Source: Siderastrea radians | Lineage: Eukaryota; Cnidaria; Anthozoa; Scleractinia; Rhizangiidae | Assembly (NCBI GenBank): GCA_964017195.1 | Contig: OZ024892.1 | Location: 12,286,071-12,350,070 of the forward strand | Direction: 5' to 3' | DNA length: 64,000 bases | Shown here: piece after piece, positions 7,079 through 17,507 of the stretch | Numbering within the stretch: the stretch's first letter is position 1 | How the letters are laid out: each line of letters begins with the position of its first letter | Notes under the pieces: generated by a model | Told to the model about the DNA's origin: nothing | What the model saw: the letters and a program-made list of their open reading frames with translations, nothing else | Databases searched by the model: none | Program-made: the position numbers and the translations under genes

Positions 7079-8131
7079 TCATGTCCGTTGACTTTTTCTG
7101 GAGAGTTGAAGGGTGAGGATGGTTCGACCTTGTTTGAAGGGAGCCGGCTGTCCGTCGGCTGTTTGAATGTCTATCTCAATACTGTCAAAGATGGTTTGGC
7201 CCAGAGGAAAATACATCCGTTCCCTGATATCAAATTGATGCTCGGTATTGCCGGCATCCAAGGTACGTAAAAATCCTTTTTCTTGATTTCCCACAATGCT
7301 CGGTGCCACCAGATCCGTGTAAATCATCAATGGTTGTTGTCCCTGTTGCGGTTTCACCGTGGGGGTGGTAGGAAAGGGTTGTCGACTCAAATTCGGACCC
7401 AAGAACAACTCATAATCAAAGTCGGGGTGGGTAAAGCTGACGGAGACGTGCCCCAACGGGGGATATTTGGCTACAGGTCCGGTGGTGGGTTCCCATTTAT
7501 GCCGATCGTTGTAATCCACGATATGTTTCACCAGATAATTCTTTTCTTGGACCACGCGTTCCGTGGGCGTTCCATCTTTCACCAATCCCATCAAGCCCGC
7601 CAATTTCCATTCCATTTCAAATTCCATGTTGGCTGGAATGAGGACATACAACGAATCTAATTCAGAGGCGATGCCCTTATTGGTGATTTTCACATAGGGT
7701 TGAGCCAGGTTCAAAGCGGCTAGTTGTTGTCGTTTGGCTAAATCATCCACGTCCATTTTGGGTATATCCATCATGACTTCCATGCGTTGTTTTTCCATTT
7801 CGTAGGCAATGGTAATCCAGGCTTCTTTCAAATTGTGGTAATACCCTGGCGGTAAATACATTTGTTTGGTGACTTTCAGGGGCGCCGTGTTATCCGCCCG
7901 TTTTGGCATGTATCTCACATCTGTTTTCATCCAATGGTTTTGACTATCTTCTTGCGTCCAATTCTGTTTGGTTTGATCTTCCAAGGATTGATTAAACCCC
8001 GGGTGGGACATATGTACCAACGCCACTTCCCAATCATCTTCTACCAAATAATAAGAACGAGGCAATCGTGCCGTAAATTTTTGACCCGTGCCTTGTGCTT
8101 GATCACTCAGGAGCGTGATGTAAACACTCAT
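7079..8131 (-). CDS. Putative viral structural protein, paralogue C (350 aa)
   Basis: ATG 8131 to TGA 7079, with a minus-strand TATAAAAG at 8163-8170, 33 nt upstream. It begins MSVYITLLSDQAQGTGQKF and continues with ARLPRSYYLVEDDWEVALVHM, the same layout as paralogues A and B (V/F-Y-V/I-T-L, RLP, W-V), includes LFLGPNLSRQ, and ends with TILTLQLSRK. It is more divergent and is separated from them by 4 kb with its own promoter, so it is probably expressed separately. The role is inferred to be a virion component; no enzyme motif, signal peptide or membrane segment is seen. Confidence 0.6.
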   Translation of the reverse strand: MSVYITLLSDQAQGTGQKFTARLPRSYYLVEDDWEVALVHMSHPGFNQSLEDQTKQNWTQEDSQNHWMKTDVRYMPKRADNTAPLKVTKQMYLPPGYYHNLKEAWITIAYEMEKQRMEVMMDIPKMDVDDLAKRQQLAALNLAQPYVKITNKGIASELDSLYVLIPANMEFEMEWKLAGLMGLVKDGTPTERVVQEKNYLVKHIVDYNDRHKWEPTTGPVAKYPPLGHVSVSFTHPDFDYELFLGPNLSRQPFPTTPTVKPQQGQQPLMIYTDLVAPSIVGNQEKGFLRTLDAGNTEHQFDIRERMYFPLGQTIFDSIEIDIQTADGQPAPFKQGRTILTLQLSRKSQRT

Positions 8132-8202
8132 CGTGACTACTCCCTCACTTAGGGTTTACCCCCTTTTATATTTACCCCACTTGGACTTGTGCCATATCAA
8201 AA

Positions 8203-8223
8203 CCATATATGGGCCATATATGG
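8203..8223. promoter_or_regulatory. Pair of perfect CArG boxes
   Basis: CCATATATGG occurs twice, at 8203-8212 and 8214-8223, and each fits CC(A/T)6GG, the serum-response-factor/MADS site. They lie just upstream of the TATA box of paralogue C. Confidence 0.55.
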
Positions 8224-8834
8224 GTCACCCCCGTTCCAAAAATTGGACTTTGAGCCCGCGTTTTCTCAGCGGTTTTAACCCACCTTGAGCCCACGATCCT
8301 ATTTTCACACTCGCCAGCGGTTTCTCATTCCAAAACACGTGACTTCCGGTTGTATGAGCCCACGATCCCTTTTTACCCACTGGTCAGCGGTTTCCCCCAC
8401 CGGAAGGTCACGTGATCGCTCTCGACCAATCAGAAGCCACCGCACCTTCAAGACCTACCCCTATGGCTACCAGTGAGAGATCAAAAAACAAGATCGTCGA
8501 TTGTAATCACTGTGATCGAACATTAAGGAACACTCAGGAAAACCACCGTTATTGTAAAAATCAATAAAAATGTAATTTATTCATTTTGTCTTGTTTTCCG
8601 GTCACCCCCGTTCCAAAAAATGGACTTTGGACTTTGAGCCCGCGTTTTCTCCGCGGTTTTCACCCACCTTGAGCCCACGATCCTTTTTTCACACTCGCCA
8701 GCGGTTTCCCATCCTAAATCACGTGACTTCCGGTTCCCATGAGCCCGCAATCCTATTTTCCCCACTGGTCAGCGGTTTCCCCCACCGGAAGTTCCTCTAG
8801 TCACGTGATCGCTCTCGACCAATCAGGAGCCGCC
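8224..8834. repeat. Direct repeat of a ~220-bp promoter-like block (8224-8438 and 8601-8834)
   Basis: The two copies share GTCACCCCCGTTCC, two subunits that each carry GAGCCCACGATCC and CAGCGGTTTC, CACGTGACTTCCGG (E-box plus ETS-type site), CCACCGGAAG, GTCACGTGATCGC and a CCAAT box (GACCAATCAG). The first copy ends just before the 34-aa ORF and the second near the apparent end of the viral element. They may belong to a terminal repeat of the element. Confidence 0.6.
8463..8567 (+). CDS. 34-aa CCHC zinc-knuckle micro-ORF
   Basis: ATG 8463 to TAA 8565-8567, with an AATAAA polyadenylation signal overlapping the stop. The product is basic at the N-terminus (ATSERSKNKI) and then has C14-x2-C17-x10-H28-x2-C31, a compact zinc-knuckle arrangement. 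It lies directly after a CCAAT/E-box/ETS promoter block. The spaced Cys/His set, promoter and polyadenylation signal together support a real micro-gene or the last exon of a spliced transcript (for example from the leader at 6860-6952). It is too short for a family call. Confidence 0.4.
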   Translation: MATSERSKNKIVDCNHCDRTLRNTQENHRYCKNQ

Positions 8835-8861
8835 ATATGCCCCATACGAGCGCACTTTACT

Positions 8862-10766
8862 ACTTCCGAGAGTCTCCGCAGTGCCGAGTACGTAGCAGCC
8901 CCGATTCTAAGGCTATGCCCCTTGTAACGACTTGGTCTAAGCCGCAGTATTGCACTGCTTGCGAAAGCTGGTCGAAAAAAAAAAACTTTCCAGTGACTGG
9001 GAAGCCGTTGACAACAAGGAAAAGAGAGCCCAGGACGGTAACCCCTGAGATTAAGGAAACTAGTCAAAATCTTCACCGGGCAACAGGTGGACTGGCGATG
9101 AATCTCTATTAAAAAGGGGTGGTGGTTGTAACTGTGTTTAAAGGAGGAAAAGCTAAGCTTAAAAGCGATGCTTGGTGAGAATTCACGAGCTTAGTAAGTT
9201 GCTGAAGTTGTAATATCTGAGGCCCTCCTGACGAAGCCAGGCCCCAACTCTCAAAAACACGAAAAAGGCAAGAGAACACATGGCTTGGAACAAACAGACC
9301 TGTCATTGCGAGGTAAAAACTGCCGGAGCTACCTATGAAACCTATGTAAAATAGAAAGAGTGATTTGAAATCTGCTGTTTAAGCGCGAACCGATTTTGCG
9401 GTACCCTGCAAACTTGAGGCTAAAAGTTTGGTCACAATATCTCCCAGCTTTGAGGTTGAAGAGCCTTAGGGATTTCCGTAGGAACTGGGGACATGTGTGC
9501 TGGAGCCAGCTGCCGGAAAACCTGCAACTGTAATCGACACAGGGAATCAGCTGGACATGCTTGGCTTTAAAGCGAATGTTGTACTTGAGGCAAACAAGTA
9601 CTAATCGCCGGACAAATGCAAAACACATGATCGACTTATCAAAGCATGACTGCCTGTTTATAGCATGCACTATAGCTTCATTGTCAGTCAGAAAAAGAAT
9701 ACCGAGGTTTTGAATCTCCTGACCCCATAAATACAGGCTTAAAACTATGGGATAGAACTCTAAAAGCGCTATATTCCTATAACGCCAACTATCGGGCCAA
9801 CGCCCATAGCACCATTGGGAACCGAAAATCAGGCCAAAGCCTAAGCTGCCTGAAGCATCCGTGTGGAGGTGTAGTTGTTCCTAACTACACCAAATATCGC
9901 AGAAAAGAAAGATCTCCCGTTAAACTCCGCTAAAAAACCTTAGCCACGTATTCAAGTTCTCGTTTACCTCACCATTGATTCGAATTAAGTGGTACGGACG
10001 GGTGACACCTAGGGTAACGTCTATTAGCTGTCATAAAAACGCTCTAACCGGTACGACTACCAAAGAGGTAAAATTCAACAAACCAGTCAGCGTTTGCAAC
10101 TCTTTCAGGGTAACCTTTTTCTGACTCAAAAAGGCCGAAATGATGTCGATGCACTTTTGAGGTTTGTCACGAGGAAGCCGGGCCTCAAGCTTAACGGAAT
10201 CGAGCTCGACATGACCTGAGCCGGGGGATGGGTTTTATCCGGTGCTATGGGAAAACCCAAATATTGACATAAATCTAAAACCAGTTGAAGTTGAGTCTGA
10301 CAACAAAGATCGCAACTTGGGGTTATGATCAAAAAGTCATCCAGAAGGTGCATGATGTGATCAATACAAAATTTGGTGTGGACAATCCATTCCACTGCTG
10401 TGCTAACAGTTTCAAACGTTTTCGGTGCGCTTGCGCAGTCCATGGCTAAGCTACGGTCATAATAGTTCAATCCTCGCCATTTCATTCCCAGCAAATTATA
10501 ATCTTCCGGGCGAATAGGGATGATGCGAAAGCATTCTGAATATCTGTTTTACAAAGAAAAGAGCCACGGCCAACAGAATGGATAAAACGACTGGCTTTCT
10601 CAACTGTGGCATACGAGACGTTAGTATATTGTTCCGGTATACCGTCATTGACCGATGAACCTCTTGGAAAGGATAAATGGGGGATTAAACGAAAAGCTCC
10701 AGGGGTCTTTTTGGAACCACACCCAAGGGCAAAACTCGAAAGGGGGTGAATAGTAATAACGGACAT
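8862..10766 (-). pseudogene. Decayed DIRS-type retroelement (RT/RNase H and tyrosine recombinase)
   Basis: Minus-strand fragments read in order: GAFRLIPHLSFPRGSSVND and FLCKTDIQNAF (RT motif A, about 10690-10515), MHLLDDFLII (RT catalytic LDD, about 10350), LGFPIAPDKTHPPAQVM (about 10230), an RNase H tail with VLVCLKYNIRFKAKHV (about 9600-9555), and finally YKGHSLRIGAATYSALRRLSE (about 8930-8870), the H-x-x-R block of a tyrosine recombinase. RT followed by a tyrosine recombinase is the hallmark of DIRS elements. Many stops and shifts show it is dead. It breaks off at about 8862, against the viral element. A sister copy is at 57366-59518. Confidence 0.75.
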
Positions 10767-11295
10767 TACGGTAGCAACGAGGAAACGAGAAAAATATTTT
10801 ATTTGCGGCCAAATAATTCATTTATTCTCTTGTCTTCAGGAAGTTTTACCGAAGTAGATAAAAGCCAAGACTTTTTTCGGAATGAACACGTTCTTACAGC
10901 GTAGTCAAACAACTTTGAATATAAAAATGATGTAAGCCTTTGAGACTGTTTGCCAGAAGTACGGATATTGTAGGAGTTTTAGAAAACTGATTCCAGTTAA
11001 ATCTTGCGAAATCCTAGATTAGTAAATAAACAAGCAAGGGGGTTAGTTTCTAAAGAAGGGCTAACGCTCGAAACGTCAGCTTTCAATCTCTTTACGGTGG
11101 CCAATTTACCTTATCAACTCAGTTGATAAATCCAAACTTTACTAAATAAACAATGGGTAGCTTATTATTAGTTTAACACAATTTTTCCTTTTTTTATAAA
11201 GAAAAAAAATCTTAAGCATTTCACAGGAGGACTGAAAAAAGTCAGTCTGCTCTTCACCGAGGAGTGCAATTAAAGAATAAAATTTCCGTCTTTTA
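10767..11295. other. Gene-free; start of segmental duplication unit A
   Basis: No gene seen. From about 10830 the sequence is similar to 35457 onward (shared GGAGTTTTAGAAAACT, AAATCTTGCGAAATCCT), marking the left part of the duplicated unit upstream of the GPCR copies. Confidence 0.6.
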
Positions 11296-12258
11296 ATGTC
11301 AAAAATGGCAAACGCCGCTTCTTTGTCCCAAAACGACCAAGTTTCCGATTGTCTTTCTTGGGCGGAGATTTACACGAATCTCATGTTGAATATTGTTCTG
11401 ATTTTCCTAATTCTCTTCGGAAACGTGAATATAGTATGTAGCTACAAGACTGAACTACGCTCCTTCGCACATGGTTCAAACAAAATAATTCTAAATCTAG
11501 CTATCTCATGATATTGTGGCGGGTTTAGTGTCCATTTCTGTGTGGTGCTACATCAGTCTTAGCGGCTGGCAATCCAGCGGAAGGGCGTACAGCCTCTTTA
11601 AATTCTTTGATATTCTAAGCGCAAATTCTTCGACTCTTCACCTCACCTCGATAACTATTGACCGCTATGTGGCCGTATCGCGACCGTTTTATGTCGCCCG
11701 CTTCTCTTCTAGGTTATGTCACAAAATAGTGGCGACCCTCTGGTGTTTAGCAACAATTATGCCTCTTTCAAACATTTTGTTCATGCCGTTGTTCAGCCAT
11801 TACAGTCTTGTACTTCTACTCAGGTTAATTTTAGGATGTTTAAGCATTATAACGATTCTGAACGCTGGTATTTTCGAATCGCGAAAACACTGATTAAAAC
11901 CTCGCCTACACATCAATCTGACGTGGTATCGACGCACCATGTACGCAGACAAATTCAGAGAGAACGCAAAACTGCCGCAACGCTTTTTATAGCGACAGCG
12001 CTGTTTTTCGTTGCGTGGCTTCCCCACTTTTCTGTGGCTTTAGTATTTACATTCTGTGTTAGTTCCTCATGCAACATGACTCCTTCAGCTGTTCTGCGCA
12101 TGTCTGCATTTGTAAAGTGGATGCAATTCACCAGCAGTGCGGTGAATCCTTTTGTGTTTGCATTCCGTGATTCAGAGATAAGAGAAACTATCTATCGCCT
12201 TTTTAGATCACGTAGAGAAGTCTTTGCATCAAAACAATCATTATTTATCCTCCGTTAG
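11296..12258 (+). pseudogene. Class A (rhodopsin-like) GPCR pseudogene, copy A
   Basis: Seven-helix receptor frame in three pieces. TM1 has the GN motif (ILFGNVNIV); TM2 is reached only after a 1-bp insertion near 11510, where LAIS runs into a stop and the following DIVAGLVS lies in the next frame; TM3 ends with DRYVAVSRP; a 1-bp loss in a T-run near 11874 shifts frame again; TM6 has FFVAWLPHF and TM7 has NPFVFAFRD, an altered NPxxY. The stop is at 12258 and the coding region is intronless. The ligand class cannot be told; it resembles cnidarian orphan amine/adenosine/melanocortin-like receptors. Both shifts are single bases, so a sequencing error or a recently lost gene remains possible. Confidence 0.75.
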
Positions 12259-13626
12259 CTGCTCAAGACCTTACTGAAGTCTCCAACATGTGTGTAATTC
12301 GCATAAACTGAAGAAACAATCAGTGCAACACGTAGTTGAAAACCTGGATTGAAAAGGAGTTCAGTGCGTGAAGAAAAATTTCTAATAATTTGAATAAATC
12401 ACCAAAAAGACGCTGACTTTTACCTTAATGAACTACGATTTTTGTCTTAAAGTCGCAGCCTTCACTAGGTTATAACCCAGTTATCAGGCTAGGTTAATAT
12501 ACTAAGGTTTTTCAAATTCCTTCTACTACTTAATAGTTGCTACTTACGATGTTTAGATGATTGCAAAATACGGGCGCGGAAAATTTGCGTGTACATTGCG
12601 CGCGATTCGATGCAAATGAATATTGCCTGCCACCATTTTGGTTCATTCTCGTGGACCACGCGCGCGTCCTCCACTATCAGAAAGACCAACTTGAAGCAAG
12701 TCAAGAATTAACTAATAAGACAGGCTTGCCAGTCATGGGGAAAGCCCGCTTGCTGCCAAGTCTAGGAAAGTACTGATTTTGGTTTTGTTTCTGATTGGTT
12801 GGAAAAAAGGGGGTTTTCTGATTGGTTCATGGTCCACGTGGACGAGTTTTTTTTAACTAATATACAAACAAGCTAAAGTGAATTTTCAATCGCCAGTCGC
12901 TTAACTTTATAAGGCCGGTTGCCATACCATCGCTACGATCGCTACAAAAAAGGTTGAGCGATTGTTACGACTTTGATCGCTGAGCGGTTTCCTTACTATC
13001 GATTGAAAAATATAAAATGACCTAGAGCACCTGGATAAAACAACATCTTGTTCGCACCATTCACTCGAATTCACTCAAACAATCGCAAATTCATCTTCGA
13101 AGCTTGTTATTTCCTTGCTGTTGTTCTAACAGAACCTGATAATACTGTTTGCTTCTCGCTTAAAATTCTACCACACGCTGTCGTTTTATTTTGAACTTTT
13201 ACACTGTGTCTTAGCGAACTTTTCGCCAATTTCTGTCCAGCAATTGACGTTCATGTACCCATAACTGTTGTGATCTCTTGAAAACCGGTTGTATAAGCAG
13301 TCGCGCCGGTGTAGCGATCGTAGTGATCATACGGAAACCAGCTTTTAATAGAGAAACGTGAAGGTAACCTTGCAAATTTGCATATTGCAGCTTTTCCTTT
13401 CTTAGAGTGGCGGCATGATTTCTTTTACAAACAACGAACATACAATTTTCGCGACAGTTGCAACTGAACTTTCACGAACTTAAAAGGACGCCGATATTTC
13501 GCGACATTTCAGTTTTGCAACTTTCTTTTTGGCGACTTATCACTGTTAATATTTTGATGCCTTCAGTACGGTTTCGAACTTTCAGTTTGCCCCGAAATTT
13601 TAACTTCCAAAAATTGCCATTTGAAG
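12259..13626. other. Gene-free flank of GPCR copy A
   Basis: No convincing gene. The stretch is patchily similar to 43019-44086 in unit B (shared GGTTTTCTGATTGG, GTCGCTTAACTT, CCGAAATTTTAACGTC-like segments). It includes two CTGATTGGTT CCAAT-type motifs around 12790-12830. Confidence 0.5.
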
Positions 13627-14350
13627 TTAAGAGGCGCTGCCTGTAAGGATCAAGCAAAGTTGGAAATCGGCCCAAAAATCAAAATTTTGAAACTTTGTCA
13701 GAATAAAGCCTATTACATACCTGATTCATTGGCATAATTTGTTTTCTCCAAAACTCGAAAATTTTATTTTGGGACGCATTCATTTTAAGGGGGCATTTTT
13801 TGCTGTGAAAACCGAAAAAATGCAAACTTTGAAAAATTGGTTAAAAAATTACCAAAGACTTTGAAGCCAATGAAACTTAATCCAGTTGTTAATGGCATAC
13901 TATAGATATCAGTCATATATATTTCATCTGGATCAATAATGTTCTTGTCTAAGAAAAGTATGTTCAAAGATGGCTCCTTTTTCCTAATGCTCATACAGTC
14001 AGGGACTATGCTCCATTTCCTGGGGTATATCTCGAGTAGTAGACAGAGTTTGGATAATTTGTTTACACCTTTTGAAAGGATGTATGTTGGTGTAGTTTTT
14101 GATATAAAAACTCCCGCAGGCAATCATTATGTGTTTCCAGGAGAGCGCCTCAAAAATGCCCAAAATTCGACTTTTCTTAAGACCCCTTCTTAGGCGACAC
14201 GGTTGGAGGGCTGATAACGAAAATACAAGCACTGGTAATAAGCCATATAATATGACAAAAACTGCTTTGTTTATTTTTATTTGACTGTGTCTCTGTTTTA
14301 TTGCCAACATTTGTTTAGCTCTGCTAGTCCGATGAGCCTTACAGATATAC

Positions 14351-15101
14351 ACGCGGCGTCCCTCCCTACGCTGGTGTAGCTAAACATTCGCACGCCGTGA
14401 AACATACGAGCAACGCTTCTTCAATCCATTAAACCTGTTGATGGACTTTTTTGTTCATTGATAATGAATTACCTGTAGTTCTGCTATAGAGGATTGGTGC
14501 CGCTGTATATTGCATGTCAAGAGTGGCTCAAAATTGTTGGCTTGCCGGTAATTAAGCAGTCCTCTTCGAAAATTCACTAGAAAATTCTATGTGGGAAAAA
14601 TATTTGCATAAGAAGTATATACACGAAACTTCACTTGACACATCTTAATCGAGAGGAAAATGTTTCAACGATGCGTAAAGACCGGGACTTTCGAGCAAAG
14701 AAGCTGAGTAAAAGGGTTGGTAGGAGTTTGTTTATTTGCAATTTGCATGCGTGGGAAAGTACCAAAGTTTAGTGTTGTAATTCAATTAAAGCATTCGTCG
14801 TGCTTGATTTGTTACAGGTGCTAAAAACATCCAGATTCTACTTGTTCTACACTTCCCCGGAAAACACGTTAAAGCCTGACTATTTTAAAATATGTCGTTT
14901 CACAACCTTTGTTTTCTTGGAGGATAGTTCAAAATTCAAGACATTATATCCACTGAGAAAACCTCGCCTGTCGACCTGTCAATCAATTGCAAAACAAATC
15001 TGCTCGATAAACGTGCGCGAATGCTCGAAGCGCCTCCAAACCCCAAAACTTGAAGCATTTAAATTGTGTAGCAGAAAGTTTTGTTCGTAAAAGTGCCAAA
15101 A
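14351..15101. other. Internal non-coding part of the TTAA element
   Basis: No gene, promoter or repeat was recognised here. It precedes the first exon of the element's gene. Confidence 0.4.
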
Positions 15102-17507
15102 ATGGATAAATGCGGTATTGGAAAGCTTTCCAGGACGGAGTGTGGTTCAGTTACTGTGAAAGGTACAGAGATCACTGAATATCAAGCGCTAAGTGATTGT
15201 CAGCGCGACATAAAAGGGCACTTAGATATGTTGAAAATGCGTGGAGAGGACGTGTCGTTTGAGAAAGAGCTGATTTTGATGAGGGCAGGTAAGGACATCT
15301 TCATGCCCCTCTCTTCAGCATCTTTCCCTATAGGGTGTGATTTGTTCACGGTCTCCTTTTCTATGCATTAGGGGTATTTGAGGGGACCGCTGCCGTAAAC
15401 TTTTGCGTGTGTCCAAAGCACCGAGATTCCTTTGGTATCAAATGGAGAGGGCGGAAAAAAAAATTTGCCAAGTCCCAGAGAGGGTCGCATCTCACCGCTC
15501 AAAAAAGCACACGGGTGATCGCACTATCAATAAGAGGCTGTCGGAGGAAATATTCAACAGGACTGGATCACTAATACCAATCGGCTCAGGTATTCATCTG
15601 TATTATTGTCATTTGTTCGGAATGTCGCACTAACTACCGTATCCACTAACAAGGCTCTATTATATGTTGTCATTCTTCCAGTAATCCGTCGGCAGGGCGG
15701 CAAAAAGCTGAACACAAGCATTGCAACCCCTGAAAAGCATTCAAAAGAGGTGTGGAAAAATAGTGAACGTAATCGTTTTGCAGTGGGTCCCTCATGCCTG
15801 AAGAGACCTATTCTTCTTTTTTATTACTTTCTATTTTGTTTACTATCCATAAAATGTATAAAGAGAGAACGCTTTAGTAGACTAGGCTGTGCCACAGGGC
15901 TCTCTCAGTCTCTTGTGTTTCGCTAATTGCGCGTAGTGGGCTTCCTGTGGCGACGAGCAAGCAATGCAGCAGACTCGTACCCAGTCGCTTGTTAGTAGGA
16001 AGATGGAGCGTGCAAGGGAATGTGGGGAGAGAGAGGACTCGCAAAGGATTATGGGGAGTACTTTTTGGGCCTCACAATTCCTTGCGCTCTCCCTCTTTTT
16101 TAACTACCAAGCGACTGGGTACGAGTCTGGGGGTACAGTGGGCGTGGGACAGAGCAGAAAAAAGGGGGAAAAGCGCATCACTTCGGCCAATTGCATGAAA
16201 TAAAAGTTGCTCCCCTGTCTAAGAGACCTCCCCTGGAATTTCCGTTTTCGTCTCGCACTTCCCTGGAGTTTCCGGCCTTGAAACAGACCCCTTCCCCTTG
16301 AAAAAGAAGTCCGCAAAACCCCAACCCCCCCTAGTCCCTAGTCTCCTAGCGCGTTTCAGTTTCAACACAGGACGTAGGTTTATCCAATAATTTATTCAAA
16401 AAAAATGCACGAACATGTAGAGGGTTTCAAATAAAAGATGAAGGAAAGAAGTAGGAAAGGTGATAGAATTACACCTGAGAAGGGGCTACAAAATAACACC
16501 CAACCTTTGGGCATTACCTGAAGGGAATGCGGAATTTTAAACGTGAGGGTAGCTGTCGTGACGACACACGAAAATCGGCGTTATGCTATGATCTGCTAGC
16601 ATTTGAGTAGTAATTAACGTTATATTTTCATTTTTAACGAGGCACGGAGTGTTTCTTCGGCCAGTGACGTCAGCGTCCTGGGAGATAAACAAGAAGAGAG
16701 TATGGAAGCCCTTTCACGAGACCTCGAGAGGTTGGCCATTAGCCCTGACAGTACTCTGTACCAGCCTTCCTCATCCCAGAAAGGGACGCAGTTGACGACT
16801 GATGACAGCATCAGCCAAGTCACGTGTGCACAATACCTCAGACCTCCAGATAACACTGACGAAGGCAAAGTAGCAGCTTTGCGGTGGTTTGTGGATGAGT
16901 GCAGTATTGGGCCTCTCGGCTCTATTAGGAAGCATCCTTGGAGTAAAGCCACCTCGAAAACGCATGACTGCTACTCCCGTAAAGCCAGTGAAATAATCGC
17001 AGAAGTCCTAAAAATACACAGTGATTCCCCTTGTCTGCCGGAGGGATGGGCTGGTCGGGAAAGTTTAAACATGACGACACCACAGCGGTCAAGGCCAACC
17101 CACATGACGTCTCGAAGGAGATGAGATGCCTGAGAGACGAGAACGGGAAGCGAATCTTCACCGTGGAGGAGTTTCTGTGTCCCCAACAAATATTCTTATT
17201 CTTCTCTAGAATGGCATGTAAGAGAAGAGATGCCACCGAATCCGATGATGTGGGTGTAGAATTTGCGAAGAAGCAGGCAGCCGTCCACTCGTATGTGATG
17301 AAAGCGCTACAGCAGAAAATCACTCATCCCTTGCTGTTCTCTGGAAAGAACCTGTGCCTGATGATAGAGTCAGAGTTCCAAAGCCTCAAGATGACCCAGA
17401 TGCACTCCATGGTTGGCCACTTTTCCATTAAGGTTAAGGGACGAAAGAAGGAGGCGTATCGAGATGCCATAATTGCGTTTTTAAATAGGTGCTCTTGTAA
17501 GCAGTAA
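15102..17507 (+). pseudogene. Multi-exon cnidarian repeat-family gene inside the TTAA element, frameshifted
   Basis: Four exons fit together: 15102-15288 (ATG, donor CAG/GTAAGG), 15372-15589 (acceptor CATTAG), 15682-15782 (acceptor CTTCCAG) and 16642-17507 (TAA). Phases match at each join (1, 1, 0). Exon 1 encodes an N-terminal region with two Cys and a helical segment (DIKGHLDMLKMRGEDVSFEK). Exon 2 has NFCVCPKHRDSFGIKW and KICQVPERV, possible zinc ligands. The last exon has a conserved-looking C-terminal block (TVEEFLCPQQIFLFFSRMA). A 9-A run (15455-15463) breaks exon 2, and a shift near 17050 breaks exon 4. I recognise this as a type repeated in cnidarian genomes but of unknown function. 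Its place inside a transposon suggests it is the element's own gene or cargo. Confidence 0.6.

Noticed and set aside
11716..12258. Independent 180-aa gene
   Set aside because: It is the third frame segment of the frameshifted GPCR; its first part overlaps TM4-TM5 in the wrong frame.
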